Source: Mycobacterium scrofulaceum
GTDB taxonomy: Bacteria; Actinomycetota; Actinomycetes; Mycobacteriales; Mycobacteriaceae
Assembly: GCF_001667885.1 (NCBI RefSeq)
Contig: NZ_LZJW01000097.1
Location: 1 to 50,637 of the forward strand
Direction: 5' to 3'
Length of the DNA: 50,637 nt
Below, in pieces: positions 19,852 to 28,991 of the stretch (position 1 is its first letter; each line of letters opens with the position of its first letter). The translations under genes were made by a program, and so were the position numbers. A model generated the notes under the pieces. It saw only the letters and a program-made list of their open reading frames with translations, did not search any database and was not told the DNA's origin.

Positions 19852-21135
19852 TTACTTCGCTTCGGTTGGCAGGAAAGCGCTTTCGGCCGTGCCGAAGCGA
19901 ATGCCGGTGGCGTCCTTGCCGATCAGCGTCAGGAACGCGACCGCTATCAGCACCGGCACGATCGTCGCCGCCAGAGCGAACGGATAACCGTGCGACTCCG
20001 CCAGGCGCTCCTGAATCGGTAGGTTGAACGCCGCCAACAGGTTTCCCAACTGGTAGGTGACGCCCGGGTAGAGGCCGCGGATGGCGTCCGGCGACATCTC
20101 GGTCAGGTGAGCGGGGATCACGCCCCACGCGCCCTGCACGAACAGCTGCATCAGGAACGAACCCAGACACAGCATCGCCGCCGTGCGCGAGTATGCGAAC
20201 AGCGGCACGATCGGCAGACCGAGCAGCGCGCAGAAGATGATGGTGTAGCGGCGGCTGAACCGCTGTGACAGCGTCCCGAAGACAAGGCCGCCGATGATGG
20301 CGCCCACGTTGTAGACGATCACGATCCACTTGACGGTCGCGCTGGACAGGGCGGCGCCGTGATTGGCCGTCGAGGTCAAAAACGTCGGATAGACATCCTG
20401 CGTTCCGTGGCTCATCCAGTTGAACGCCGTCATCAGCAGCACCAGGTAGAAGAAGCGGCGGATGATCGCCCCGTCCCGCAGCACGTCGCGAATCCTGGTG
20501 CTGGTCAGTTTCATCTGGTCCTGCGCGGCTTCCCAGACCTCGGACTCTTCCACCCGGTAGCGGATGATCAGGCTGACCAGCGCGGGAACGATGCTCAACG
20601 CGAACAGCCACCGCCACGACAACCCGAGCCAGTTCATCACCACCAGCGAGGCAACGCTGGCCAACAGGTAGCCGAACGCGTAGCCCTCCTGCAGCAACCC
20701 GGAGAAGAACCCGCGTCGCTCGACGGGAACCTTCTCCATCGCGAGCGCGGCGCCCAGGCCCCACTCACCGCCCATGCCGATGCCGTACAGCAGCCGCAGG
20801 ATCACCAGCACGGTGAAGTTCGGCGCGAACGCGCACAGGAAGCCGACTACGGAGTAGAACATCACGTCCACCATCAGTGGGAGCCGGCGCCCGACACGGT
20901 CGGCCCACAACCCGAACAGCAGCGCCCCGACGGGACGCATGATCAGCGTTGCGGTGGTGACGAATGCGACCTCGGCCTTGCTGTGGTGGAACGTCTTGGC
21001 GATGTCGGCGTAGACGAGTACGACGATGAAGTAGTCGAAGGCGTCCATCGTCCAGCCCAGCAACGCCGCGACGAACGAGTTCCGCTGATCGGCAGTCAGC
21101 TTGTTCCGAGGACTTTGTGTTGTCACGTTGAGCAT
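19852..21135 (-). CDS. nanT: MFS transporter, NanT-like
   Basis: A 427-aa permease with about 12 membrane segments and the MFS signature [12 protein letters not shown] between TM2 and TM3. It belongs to the metabolite/H+ symporter group that includes sialic-acid NanT and aromatic-acid transporters. Conserved features are [23 protein letters not shown] in TM1, [18 protein letters not shown] in TM4-5 and a central soluble loop (residues ~200-235). The symbol follows the Rv1902c annotation by synteny; sialic acid as substrate is not established. It is convergent with cinA, and the promoter region holds only a doubtful small ORF. Confidence 0.85.
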   Translation of the reverse strand: MLNVTTQSPRNKLTADQRNSFVAALLGWTMDAFDYFIVVLVYADIAKTFHHSKAEVAFVTTATLIMRPVGALLFGLWADRVGRRLPLMVDVMFYSVVGFLCAFAPNFTVLVILRLLYGIGMGGEWGLGAALAMEKVPVERRGFFSGLLQEGYAFGYLLASVASLVVMNWLGLSWRWLFALSIVPALVSLIIRYRVEESEVWEAAQDQMKLTSTRIRDVLRDGAIIRRFFYLVLLMTAFNWMSHGTQDVYPTFLTSTANHGAALSSATVKWIVIVYNVGAIIGGLVFGTLSQRFSRRYTIIFCALLGLPIVPLFAYSRTAAMLCLGSFLMQLFVQGAWGVIPAHLTEMSPDAIRGLYPGVTYQLGNLLAAFNLPIQERLAESHGYPFALAATIVPVLIAVAFLTLIGKDATGIRFGTAESAFLPTEAK

Positions 21136-21141
21136 CGTGGC

Positions 21142-21342
21142 CTACCGGGCGCACGATGGCGAGTCTTTCTGCCCGCGCGCCACGCGGCAGGTCGTCCCGC
21201 GCTCATCCCACCCACCTTTGCAGCCCTTGCCGGTAGGCGTAGAGGCCGTGGCGCCAGGTGGCACCGAGACCCTGTAGATCGCGGCGCCGGCAAGCTCGCA
21301 GGGGCCGCGCGGTCGCAGCGCGAAGGGGTGGGAATAGTTCAC
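21142..21342 (-). CDS. Possible small Cys-containing ORF upstream of the transporter
   Basis: A 66-codon frame from GTG 21342 ends 6 bases before the transporter start. The product has four Cys (GPCELAG, KGCKGG, TTCRVA, PSCAR) and basic residues. An in-frame ATG at 21369 would extend it to 75 aa. There is no clear ribosome site and no family is recognised. It may be a leader peptide or a chance frame in GC-rich DNA. Confidence 0.25.
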   Translation of the reverse strand: MNYSHPFALRPRGPCELAGAAIYRVSVPPGATASTPTGKGCKGGWDERGTTCRVARGQKDSPSCAR

Positions 21343-21397
21343 CACGCGGTAGCAGAGCCGTTTCAACATGCCATCCGCGAGAGTAAGTTCCGGATAC

Positions 21398-22465
21398 ATG
21401 CGCATCATCGACGCCGACGGACACGTCGCCGAGAATCCTTCGCTGGCGATCGAAGCGATCAAACGCTGGCCGCAGTACGTCAAGCCCAGCACCGACGGGC
21501 GGATGCGGTTGACCTTCGAGGGCCGCAACTACCCGGAGGACCAGGGCCCAGGGGCGGGGTGTCCACCGGAGCATGGCATCAGCAAGGCACCCGACATCAA
21601 CTGCCGATCGACCGAGGGCGTGCTGGGCGATGCCGACCGCGACCACATCGACACGATGGTGTTGTATCCGAGCCTCGGCCTGTGCGCGCCCACCCTCGAG
21701 GATCCCGAGTTCGCGGCCGGGTTCGCCCGGCTCTACAACCAGTGGATCGCGGATTACTGCGCCCCGTCGGGCGGGCGGTTACGGGGCGTCGCGGTGACCC
21801 CGATCGAGCACGGCCAGGCGGCGATCGACGTCATGACCGAAGCGAAAGACCTTGGGCTGGTGGCGACCCTGGTCCCGCCGGCGCTCAAGACGCGTAATCT
21901 CGACCACCCGGACCTCGACCCGTTCTACGCCGCGGCGGTCGACCTGGAGATGCCGCTGGGCATCCACGGCGCCCCGGGCATTCACCTGCCGAAGATCGGG
22001 GTCGACCGCTTCACCAATTACATTCAGGTGCACTGCATCAGCTTCCCGTTCGACCAGATGACGGCGATGACGGCCTTGGTGTCCGGCGGCGTCTTCGAGC
22101 GTCACCCGCAATTGCGGGTCGCCTTCCTCGAGGCGGGCGCGGGTTGGGTTCCGTTCTTCATGGATCGCCTGCACGAGCATTACGAGAAGCGGGGCGATTG
22201 GGTCGAACGCGGCTGGCGCCGGGATCCGCACGACTACCTGGCCGCGGGCAACATCTGGGTGACCTGTGAACCCGAGGAACCCATCCTGCCCGGGGTGATC
22301 GACGTGCTGGGCGCCGACTTCATCATGTTCGCCAGCGACTACCCGCACTGGGACGGCGAATGGCCGGAAAGCACCAAGCACCTGAGGACCCGTCCGGATA
22401 TCAGCGAAGAGGCCCGGGAAAAAATCGGGGGATTGAACGCCCAGCGCTTCTACAACCTGAATTAG
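21398..22465 (+). CDS. Metal-dependent amidohydrolase (amidohydrolase-2 family)
   Basis: A 355-aa TIM-barrel hydrolase or decarboxylase of the ACMS-decarboxylase-like group. Visible metal-site features are the N-terminal DADGH, GIHGAPGIH near residue 195, the HPQLRVAFLEAG segment near residue 240 and FASDYPHWDGEW near residue 310, whose Asp is the typical barrel-8 ligand. ATG 21398 puts the metal motif at the N-terminus as in the family; an ATG ten codons upstream (21368) is possible. Substrate unknown; aromatic or dienoic acids are typical. It is divergent from the MFS transporter, which might import the substrate (inference). Confidence 0.85.
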   Translation: MRIIDADGHVAENPSLAIEAIKRWPQYVKPSTDGRMRLTFEGRNYPEDQGPGAGCPPEHGISKAPDINCRSTEGVLGDADRDHIDTMVLYPSLGLCAPTLEDPEFAAGFARLYNQWIADYCAPSGGRLRGVAVTPIEHGQAAIDVMTEAKDLGLVATLVPPALKTRNLDHPDLDPFYAAAVDLEMPLGIHGAPGIHLPKIGVDRFTNYIQVHCISFPFDQMTAMTALVSGGVFERHPQLRVAFLEAGAGWVPFFMDRLHEHYEKRGDWVERGWRRDPHDYLAAGNIWVTCEPEEPILPGVIDVLGADFIMFASDYPHWDGEWPESTKHLRTRPDISEEAREKIGGLNAQRFYNLN

Positions 22466-22606
22466 GTTGTCCTGGCCGGCGACTGGTCGCGCCACCGAAG
22501 TCGACTCAATAAGCCCGCCAATGCGTCGCCTCCCGCGCTAAAGCTCGCGCAAACGACCCGATAACCTCGTCAGATACGGCAATTTTTCTTCGAGACGAGG
22601 ATCTGC

Positions 22607-22846
22607 ATGGCTGACAAATGGTTCTCCGACATCAGTGCGCCGGGACAATTGACGCTCGCGGACGTGTGCGACCAAATCGAGGAGAAGATTCACCTCAACG
22701 CGGACAACCAGAAACCTCCTCAGGATTTTCCCGACTGGCAGTCGTGTGTAGCGGACCGCGACGCCACCATCGCCAAGTTGAGCGCCGCCGTGGTCAACCT
22801 CTGCCAGATGGTGAAGCACTTGGCGTCGCAGCGCGGCGACGCGTAG
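22607..22846 (+). CDS. Small soluble hypothetical protein
   Basis: A 79-aa acidic, mainly helical protein with three Cys (DVCDQ, QSCVAD, NLCQMV) and Trp residues in the N-terminal half. No signal peptide or membrane segment. GACGAGGATCTGC upstream of the ATG gives a fair ribosome site. It lies between the amidohydrolase and the holin-like gene, all on the plus strand. I do not recognise it. Confidence 0.6.
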   Translation: MADKWFSDISAPGQLTLADVCDQIEEKIHLNADNQKPPQDFPDWQSCVADRDATIAKLSAAVVNLCQMVKHLASQRGDA

Positions 22847-22903
22847 CTCGCGGTGAGCTGAACGGGCTGCCCTTAGCGCGTCGGTGGTGGGAGGATCGTC
22901 GGC

Positions 22904-23302
22904 ATGGGCCCCTTTCTGCTCCGCGCCGCACTGACCGGTTTCGCGCTGTGGCTGGTGACGAAGTTCGTCCACGGGATCACGTTCGTCGGCGGTGACACGA
23001 GGCTGGAGCGGATCGGCATCATCTTCGTCGTCGCCGTCATCTTCGGTCTGGTCAACGCGTTCATCAAGCCGATCGTGCAGATCCTGTCGATCCCGCTCTA
23101 CATCCTCACGCTGGGGTTGTTCCACATCGTCGTCAACGCGCTGATGTTGTGGCTCACGGCGCGGATCACCGAGCACACCACGCACTGGGGTCTGCAGATC
23201 GACCACTTCTGGTGGACGGCGATCTGGGCGGCGATCGTGCTGTCCATCGTGAGCTGGTTGCTGTCGCTGGTGATCCGCGACGTCGGCCGCCGCCGGGCCT
23301 GA
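22904..23302 (+). CDS. Phage-holin-like (PF04020) membrane protein, Rv1903-like
   Basis: A 132-aa membrane protein with about four hydrophobic segments. It carries the family core FGLVNAFIKPIVQILSIPLYILTLGLF and a C-terminal IVSWLLSLVIRD. Despite the family name, it is a widespread bacterial membrane protein with no known lytic role. It follows the small hypothetical gene by 57 bases and is convergent with the crotonase gene (4 bases between stops). Confidence 0.88.
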   Translation: MGPFLLRAALTGFALWLVTKFVHGITFVGGDTRLERIGIIFVVAVIFGLVNAFIKPIVQILSIPLYILTLGLFHIVVNALMLWLTARITEHTTHWGLQIDHFWWTAIWAAIVLSIVSWLLSLVIRDVGRRRA

Positions 23303-23306
23303 CGGC

Positions 23307-24089
23307 TCAGCGGCCCTGCCAGCGCGGCGGTCGTTTCTCGGCGAAGGCGCGCGGCCCCTCCTTGGCGTCCTGCGTCTCGAAAATGCGGTCGCTGTGCCGG
23401 GTTTCGTTGTCGTACGCCGACTCGAGGTCGAGCGCCAACCCCTCGACGGCGGACTGCTTGGTCGCGAACACCGCCAACGGCGCATTGGCCGCGATGCGCT
23501 CGGCGTAGTCGTACGCGGTATCCATCAGCCGCTCCGGTGGCACCACCCGATTGATCAGCCCCATCGCCAGGGCGCGGTCCGCGTCCACCATGTCTGCGGT
23601 CAGCAGCAGCTCCATCGCCAGCGGGTAGGGCATCTGGCGCGGCAGCCGCACCGTGCTCCCGCCGCCGGCGAAGAGGCCGCGCTTGGGTTCCATCACCGCG
23701 AAGCGCGCGGCGGGTACGGCGACGCGGATGTCGGTGGAGCTCAACATCTCGAAGCCGCCCGCCACGCAGGTGCCGTTGATCGCCGCGACGATCGGCTTGT
23801 AGACGGGGAAGCGGTGCAAAACGGCGTGGATGGCGTCTTCCTTGTTCCAGCCCTCCGGCTGCGGTAGGTCGCCCGTGAGTTCGGGGATGAATTTCTTCAG
23901 GTCGGCGCCCGTGCAAAAGTCATGTCCCACACCGGTAATCACCGCCACCCACGCGTCGGCGTCGTCGCGGAACGCCTCCCACGCGTGGGCCAGGTCGCGG
24001 AAATGCGCCATGTCCAGCGAGTTGCGCGTCTCGGGACGGTTGATCGTGATGGTGGCGATGTGGGCGTCGCGCGCGTAGTCGATGCTCAT
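23307..24089 (-). CDS. Enoyl-CoA hydratase/isomerase (crotonase family)
   Basis: A 260-aa crotonase. The oxyanion-hole segments are FCTGADLKKF near residue 58 and GTCVAGGFEM near residue 104, with ITINRPETRNSLD at the N-terminus and AFAEKRPPRWQGR at the C-terminus. It likely hydrates or isomerises acyl-CoA intermediates. Its ATG overlaps the D-amino-acid-oxidase stop as ATGA, so the two are translationally coupled. I do not recall a crotonase next to aao in H37Rv, where Rv1904 lies, so this may be a lineage difference. Confidence 0.9.
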   Translation of the reverse strand: MSIDYARDAHIATITINRPETRNSLDMAHFRDLAHAWEAFRDDADAWVAVITGVGHDFCTGADLKKFIPELTGDLPQPEGWNKEDAIHAVLHRFPVYKPIVAAINGTCVAGGFEMLSSTDIRVAVPAARFAVMEPKRGLFAGGGSTVRLPRQMPYPLAMELLLTADMVDADRALAMGLINRVVPPERLMDTAYDYAERIAANAPLAVFATKQSAVEGLALDLESAYDNETRHSDRIFETQDAKEGPRAFAEKRPPRWQGR

Positions 24090-25069
24090 CGCGCAGACCC
24101 CTGACCGGCAAGCCGGACCACGTCGCGCGCGCAACCCCACGACAACGTCACGCCGTTGCCGCCGTGGCCGTAGTTATGAATGCACAAAGCCGCTCCGGAG
24201 GCCCGATCCAGCGGTTCACTCTCGACCCGCACCGTGGGACGGTCGGGCCGCAGCCCGGTGATGATCTCAACCACCTCGGCGTCGGCGAGCCTGGGCTCGA
24301 TCTGCCTGCAGCGCTGCAGGATTCGTTCGGTCACGTCGGGATCCGCGGCGGTGTCCCAGCGGCCGGCGACGCTGATGCCGCCGCACACGACCCGTTGGGG
24401 ATGGGGGAAGTAGCAGGTCCATTCCGGGCCGCCGTTGATCTCCAAGAGCAGTTGGCGCAGACCGGGATTGGTGAGCACGACGTGCTGGCCGAACAGCGGA
24501 CGCACGGTGTCGTCGCCGGTCAGCTGTCCCGCGGCGAGGCCGGTGCAGTTGACGACGATCGGTGCGGCGTCGGCGGCCTCGGCCAGCGACCGCACCGGAT
24601 GCACTTCGATGTCGCCGCCGGCCGCGGCCAGTCGCCGGGTCAGGTAGTCGAGATAGTGCGGCATGTCGATCATCGGCAGTGTGGCGCGGAACCCGTTGCC
24701 GAAGCCGTCCGGGAGGTCGCCCGGATCGGCCGGCCGCAAGTCGGGGATCAGCTCCGCCGCCGACGACATCGCCTCGGTGGCGGTCAATTCACCGACGGCC
24801 ACAGCCGGCGCCAGTTGAACGCCGGAGTCGGGATCGTCGGCGAGTTCACCGAAGACCCGCAGCGAATGCTCGGTCCAAGCCAGCGTGTCGCTGGCCCGCT
24901 CGGCGGGCCGCGGCGGCAACCACACCGCACCCGCCACTTTCGACGTCGTCTGCCGGGGCATCGCGGCCGTCCAGACGCGCACCGGCCAGCCGGCCTCGGC
25001 CAGGCACACGGCTGACGTCAGCCCGCTGACTCCAGCACCCACGACGACGACCCGCTGCGCGTTGGCCAC
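24086..25069 (-). CDS. aao: D-amino-acid oxidase
   Basis: A 327-aa FAD enzyme that oxidises D-amino acids to imino acids with H2O2 release. It has the FAD motif VVVVGAGVSGLTSAVCLAEAG, the flavin-proximal KVAGAVWLPP region, and the C-terminal HNYGHGGNGVTLSWG loop typical of DAAO. It corresponds to Rv1905c. Translation couples to the crotonase downstream through an ATGA overlap, and a secreted protein gene is 43 bases upstream on the same strand. Confidence 0.93.
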   Translation of the reverse strand: MANAQRVVVVGAGVSGLTSAVCLAEAGWPVRVWTAAMPRQTTSKVAGAVWLPPRPAERASDTLAWTEHSLRVFGELADDPDSGVQLAPAVAVGELTATEAMSSAAELIPDLRPADPGDLPDGFGNGFRATLPMIDMPHYLDYLTRRLAAAGGDIEVHPVRSLAEAADAAPIVVNCTGLAAGQLTGDDTVRPLFGQHVVLTNPGLRQLLLEINGGPEWTCYFPHPQRVVCGGISVAGRWDTAADPDVTERILQRCRQIEPRLADAEVVEIITGLRPDRPTVRVESEPLDRASGAALCIHNYGHGGNGVTLSWGCARDVVRLAGQGSAR

Positions 25070-25112
25070 GGCGCCACCGTAACGAAACCGGGCGAAATCC
25101 CGTCAGCCCCCG

Positions 25113-25718
25113 TCAGGAATGGGGAGGCTGCTGCCCGCCCTGACCGCCCAGCAACCCGTTGAGGATCCCGAGCGTGCCCTGCACGCTGCCGGGCGATGCG
25201 GTGGGGGGCAGGGCGGCGTCCGGGGTCAGCTGCCAGGGCTGACAACCCGAGGTCTTGAACGCCTTGTCGGTGGGGTCGATCTGCACCACCTGCGGCTTCT
25301 TGCTCATCGCGTTGTCGATGATGTTGCCGTCGGGATTGCCCGTCCGCTTCCAGTAGCAGGTGCCGTTGTTGACGGGCCCACCCGAGCTGTAGATGCCGGG
25401 GGCGATGTCGGAGCCGACGTTGTAAATGCCGTCCTTGTCGATCGTCGTCTTCGGTCCCGGCGCCGGTGAGGCGGCCGGTGAGGCTCCAGGCGAGGCCGCG
25501 GGTGAGGGCGCCGACGATGCAGCCGGTGAGGGCGCCGGCGAAGCGGACGACGGTGGCGGGCCAGGCGGCGGACCCTGCGAGGCCGCCGGCGACGGTGACG
25601 GTGCCGGCGTCTGGTCCGGGTCGGCCCCCGCGAAGCCCGCCGAGGCGGTCCAACCCGCGATCATCAGTCCCGCGACGGCCAACCGTGTCGCGGTAGGAAC
25701 ACCAGCCTCAAACCCCAT
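25113..25718 (-). CDS. Secreted Pro/Ala/Ser-rich protein (Rv1906c-like)
   Basis: About 201 aa. A signal peptide (to about residue 32, ending SAGFAGA) is followed by a low-complexity Pro/Ala/Ser linker (~55 residues), then a compact domain with DKDGIYNVGSDIAPGIYSS and a Cys pair (GTCYWKR, TSGCQPW), and a Gly/Gln-rich tail. The IAPGIY-type domain recurs in mycobacterial exported proteins. The linker is longer than the 156-aa size recalled for Rv1906c would allow. ATG 25718 lacks a clear ribosome site; an in-frame start at 25745 is the alternative. Confidence 0.78.
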   Translation of the reverse strand: MGFEAGVPTATRLAVAGLMIAGWTASAGFAGADPDQTPAPSPSPAASQGPPPGPPPSSASPAPSPAASSAPSPAASPGASPAASPAPGPKTTIDKDGIYNVGSDIAPGIYSSGGPVNNGTCYWKRTGNPDGNIIDNAMSKKPQVVQIDPTDKAFKTSGCQPWQLTPDAALPPTASPGSVQGTLGILNGLLGGQGGQQPPHS

Positions 25719-25811
25719 AGCACGCCAGCGTACCGGGGCGAGCACCGTAAATCACACAACGCGGCATACGCCGGCCGATCTCCCGGGACGCGTAAGCCCT
25801 GGTCGAGGAGT

Positions 25812-26306
25812 CTAAGTCAGGCGCTGCACGCGCCCGGCGTAGCCGAGCGCGTGCTCGTACGTCTTGAGGTTGTCGCGGGAGATCCTGGCGTGCACGGGCC
25901 GTTCGAGAAGAAACCGCAGCACCGGGTTGTAGGCGTGGTAGGTCTCGTGGAAGGTCAGCACGGTGGTCCCGTCCGGCTGCTCCTCGAGGCGGTGGTAGCC
26001 CTCGGCCCGGGACCAGAGCGGCGCGCCGACCGCCACGTAGCGCGACAGCTTGTTCTTCTCGGCCTCCGTGACGGTCTCCCACGACCGTGCCCGGCCGCCC
26101 GACAACAGGTACTTGGGCACCTCGTAGACGCAGGTGCGCACGAGACCCTCGCCCGCCTCGTTGCCCTCGTTGAGGATCTCCATGCTGCCGCCGGGCCATT
26201 CGAGGACGCGCGGCCGCGGCGCGTCCGGCGGCGCGGGCGGATGCAGCACCCGCCACACCTTCGCCGGTGGCGCGTCGACGTGGAAGCGCACGGTGTAGGA
26301 CTGCAT
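25812..26306 (-). CDS. SRPBCC-family protein, end of the LysR-linked set
   Basis: A 164-aa START/polyketide-cyclase-like protein: FHVDAPPAKVWRVL at the N-terminus, a YVAVGAPLWSRAEGYHRLEE middle and a long C-terminal helix (LERPVHARISRDNLKTYEHAL). Its start overlaps the nitroreductase stop (TGATG), showing translational coupling. It would bind a hydrophobic ligand, perhaps the substrate or product of the neighbouring redox enzymes (inference). Confidence 0.82.
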   Translation of the reverse strand: MQSYTVRFHVDAPPAKVWRVLHPPAPPDAPRPRVLEWPGGSMEILNEGNEAGEGLVRTCVYEVPKYLLSGGRARSWETVTEAEKNKLSRYVAVGAPLWSRAEGYHRLEEQPDGTTVLTFHETYHAYNPVLRFLLERPVHARISRDNLKTYEHALGYAGRVQRLT

Positions 26307-26935
26307 CAGCCGTCTCCCCAGCTATCCCAGAATGTGACGGTCTCGGCGGGCGGCCGCGCGGCGGGCCGGAAGTCGGTGCCGACGGTGTAGGCCACCGGGA
26401 ACAGCGCGGCCTGGGTGACCGTCTCGGGGATGCCGAGCAATTCGGCCACCTCCCGCTCCTTGGCCAGGTGCATCGTCGTCCACACCGACCCCAGCCCCCG
26501 CGACCGCAGGGCGAGCAGGAAGCTCCAGCCCGCCGGGATGATCGACGCCCAGGCCGACGCGGCGACCAACAGGTTGGAGTTGTCGATGCGGTTCGCCAGG
26601 CAGGGGATCACATGCACGGGAACCTTGCCCAGCGTGTCGGTCAGGGCGAACGCGCTGGCGTACACCCGCCGGGTCTGCGGGTCCGACGCCTCCTTGGCGG
26701 CGTGGGCCAGATATTCGGCGCCGACGCCGCGGTAGATCTCGGCGAGCGCAGCGCGCTTGTCGGCATCGGTGATCACCAGCCACCGCCAGTCCTGCGTATT
26801 GCTGGCGGTGGGGGCCTGCATCGCCAGCCGGATGCACTCCAAGATCACGTCGCGGCCGACCGGGCGGTCGAGGTCGAGGCGCTTTCGCACCGACCGCGTC
26901 GTCGTCAGCAGTTCGTCGACCGTGGCCAGGTCCAT
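26306..26935 (-). CDS. Nitroreductase-family FMN oxidoreductase
   Basis: A 209-aa member of the nitroreductase superfamily. It has the FMN-binding TTTRSVRKRLDLDRPV near residue 10, APTASNTQDWRWLVIT near residue 40, AGWSFLLALRSRGLGSVWTT near residue 133 and a C-terminal PVAYTVGTDFRPA. Such enzymes reduce nitroaromatics, quinones or enones with NAD(P)H. ATG 26935 is chosen for GAGGA 7 bases upstream. It follows the CMD-like gene by 13 bases and overlaps the SRPBCC start. Confidence 0.88.
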   Translation of the reverse strand: MDLATVDELLTTTRSVRKRLDLDRPVGRDVILECIRLAMQAPTASNTQDWRWLVITDADKRAALAEIYRGVGAEYLAHAAKEASDPQTRRVYASAFALTDTLGKVPVHVIPCLANRIDNSNLLVAASAWASIIPAGWSFLLALRSRGLGSVWTTMHLAKEREVAELLGIPETVTQAALFPVAYTVGTDFRPAARPPAETVTFWDSWGDG

Positions 26936-26948
26936 CCGGTGTTCCTCA

Positions 26949-27431
26949 CTAGAGATCGATTGCGCAGGACTGATCGACACCCAACACGGTCAACGAGCGG
27001 CCCAGGCCGAGAAACACCGCGACGCACAGCGTCAGGTCGAGGATTTCGGGGTCGGAGAACGACTTCCGCATCCGCTCGAAGAAGGCGTCGTCCAGGGAAT
27101 GGTGGTCGGTGGCGAACCGCTCGGCGAATTCGATGGCGAGCCGCTGGCGCGGCGTGTAGCCCGGGTAGCTGGCGTACGCGGCGACGTTGTCGTAGAGCTC
27201 CGGTGCGACACCGGCGTCCAGGACGGACTGCGCCCGGAATCCGGAGCAGGCGACGCAGTCGTTGATCTGCGCGATGCGCATCCTGGCCAGCTCGCGCTCG
27301 TCGGCGGGCAGGACGCTCTGCTGGTAGGCGCCGCGGATCATCCGCTCCACCATGTCGCCGAGTTGGGGCCGCAGGGTCCAGATCATCGCGGCTTCGCCGC
27401 CGGGGCCAGCCGGCACGGTGAGACGGGCCAT
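26949..27431 (-). CDS. Carboxymuconolactone decarboxylase/AhpD-like protein
   Basis: A 160-aa all-helical CMD-domain protein. It has the CxxC centre in QINDCVACSGFRA near residue 60, but not the His found a few residues later in true AhpD (CxxCxxxH). Peroxidase activity is therefore less certain and a decarboxylase- or chaperone-like role is possible. ATG 27431 has AGGAG 7 bases upstream. It lies between the nitronate monooxygenase (132 bases upstream) and the nitroreductase (13 bases downstream), and is probably the first gene after a possible internal promoter. Confidence 0.85.
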   Translation of the reverse strand: MARLTVPAGPGGEAAMIWTLRPQLGDMVERMIRGAYQQSVLPADERELARMRIAQINDCVACSGFRAQSVLDAGVAPELYDNVAAYASYPGYTPRQRLAIEFAERFATDHHSLDDAFFERMRKSFSDPEILDLTLCVAVFLGLGRSLTVLGVDQSCAIDL

Positions 27432-27563
27432 CGGCGACTCCTGCCCGGTGGGGTAATTACTGAGTCGAGCAAACCAGTTCGCCCCCCGGGCTGTCCAGGG
27501 CGCCGCAAAACCGCCCACGGACACGGCAAGTGGCAGAGTCGCCTGCTGCGGACGTCGGACTGC

Positions 27564-28541
27564 TCACCGCTGTACTGAGGCCGTTCGGTTGAGGATCCTG
27601 GCGGCCTGCTCGACCATCTCGGCCAGGATGTCGGCCGCAGGCCGCACCCGCCGGAGCAGGCCCACCCCTTCACCGACGAGAATGGCCGCGGTATCGAAAT
27701 CCTCTGCGGCGACGGCGTTTTCGTAGTCGGCCACCGCCTCGGTGAGCGACTCCGCCAACCCCTCCTGATTGCCGTGCCACGTGTCGAGGAACGGGTTGCC
27801 GAGCGCCCGCGCGTTGTATTCGGGCGGCCAATCCAGCCCTCGCACCAGGTCGTATGCGCGCGTGCGAACGGTCTGGTCACCGGAGGCCGTCAACGCCCGC
27901 TCGTGGGCGCGCGGCGACACCAGCGCCTCCGGCGTCGCCCAGAATCGGGTGCCCACCAGCGCCCCGTCGGCGCCCAGCGCCAGCGCGGCGGCCAGGCCGC
28001 GCCCGTCGGTGACCCCGCCCGCGGCCAGCACCGGGGTGCCGGGTGAACGTTCGGCGGCCAGGTCGACGACGTCGGGCACCAGCGTGAAGGTGGACCGGGC
28101 GGTCATCCCGTGCCCGCCCGCCTCGCCGCCCTGCGCCACCACGACATCGGCGCCCGCGTCGAGGGCCCGGCGCGCGTGGTCGAGCGTCTGCGCCTGCGCG
28201 ATGAGCGGGACTCCCGCCGCGCGAATGCGATCCGCGAACGGCTGCAGCTCGCCGAACGACAACATGATCGCGGCGGGCCGCCGCTGAAGGGCCGCGTCGA
28301 GCAGCTCGGGGTGGCGGGCTAGGCTCCAGGTGATGAAACCGCAGCCGACGGATGCCCCCTCAGCCAGGTCGAATTCGCGCCGCAGCCATTCCGCGTCGCC
28401 GTAGCCGCCGCCGACCAAACCGAGGCCACCCGCCGACGTCACCGCCGACGCCAGCCGGCCCCCGGAGATCCACGCCATCGGGGCGAGCACGACGGGGTGT
28501 TCAATGCCGAAGAATCTCGTGAGTCGAGTGTCGAGGCTCAT
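27564..28541 (-). CDS. Nitronate monooxygenase, second paralogue
   Basis: A 325-aa FMN TIM-barrel protein with HPVVLAPMAWISGGRLASAVTSAGGLGLVGGG at the N-terminus, VVAQGGEAGGHG near residue 139 and TPVLAAGGVTDGRGLAAALALGADG. It is distinct in sequence from the nitronate monooxygenase at 10331. Its ATG overlaps the tautomerase stop (ATGA), so translation is coupled. It likely oxidises nitronates or related substrates produced or tautomerised nearby (inference). Confidence 0.88.
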   Translation of the reverse strand: MSLDTRLTRFFGIEHPVVLAPMAWISGGRLASAVTSAGGLGLVGGGYGDAEWLRREFDLAEGASVGCGFITWSLARHPELLDAALQRRPAAIMLSFGELQPFADRIRAAGVPLIAQAQTLDHARRALDAGADVVVAQGGEAGGHGMTARSTFTLVPDVVDLAAERSPGTPVLAAGGVTDGRGLAAALALGADGALVGTRFWATPEALVSPRAHERALTASGDQTVRTRAYDLVRGLDWPPEYNARALGNPFLDTWHGNQEGLAESLTEAVADYENAVAAEDFDTAAILVGEGVGLLRRVRPAADILAEMVEQAARILNRTASVQR

Positions 28542-28930
28542 CTGAGCTCCCCGGTGAGAAACTGTGCCCGGCCGTGGCCGAAAGACCAATCCTCGTCGCC
28601 GTTTTCGGTGATCGAGACGATCAGGTCGGCCGCGTCCACCCCGCACCGCTCCGCCAAGTTGGTCGCCAGCAGCTCGTAGAACTTCTCCTTCATCGCCCGG
28701 GTGCGCCGCCGGCTCACCACGTGGACGATCACCTGTTGCGCCGAGCGGGTGATGCCGAGACCCGTGTCCAACGCGATGATTTCGTGGGCGGGATGGCTGC
28801 GCACCACCTGGTAACGGTCGCGCGGCGGCACGCCGAACGCGTCGACGACCGACTCGTGGACGGCGTCGAGCAGAGTCCGTAGCTCCGATGGGGTGCGGCC
28901 CTCGATGAGGTCGATGTACAGCAGCGGCAT
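28538..28930 (-). CDS. Tautomerase-superfamily protein (MIF/4-OT like)
   Basis: A 130-aa tautomerase with the catalytic N-terminal proline exposed after Met removal (MPLLYIDLIEGR), a beta-alpha-beta repeat layout and the conserved VSITENGDEDWSFG near the C-terminus. It is the first gene of the minus-strand set divergent from the LysR regulator. A keto-enol tautomerase beside a nitronate monooxygenase could handle nitroalkane/nitronate tautomers or aromatic ring-fission products (inference). Confidence 0.87.
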   Translation of the reverse strand: MPLLYIDLIEGRTPSELRTLLDAVHESVVDAFGVPPRDRYQVVRSHPAHEIIALDTGLGITRSAQQVIVHVVSRRRTRAMKEKFYELLATNLAERCGVDAADLIVSITENGDEDWSFGHGRAQFLTGELR

Positions 28931-28991
28931 GGTGTCTCCTTACGTTCTTTGTCCTGGCTATGACGTTAGGTCCGCCCGGATCGGGTGTGAA

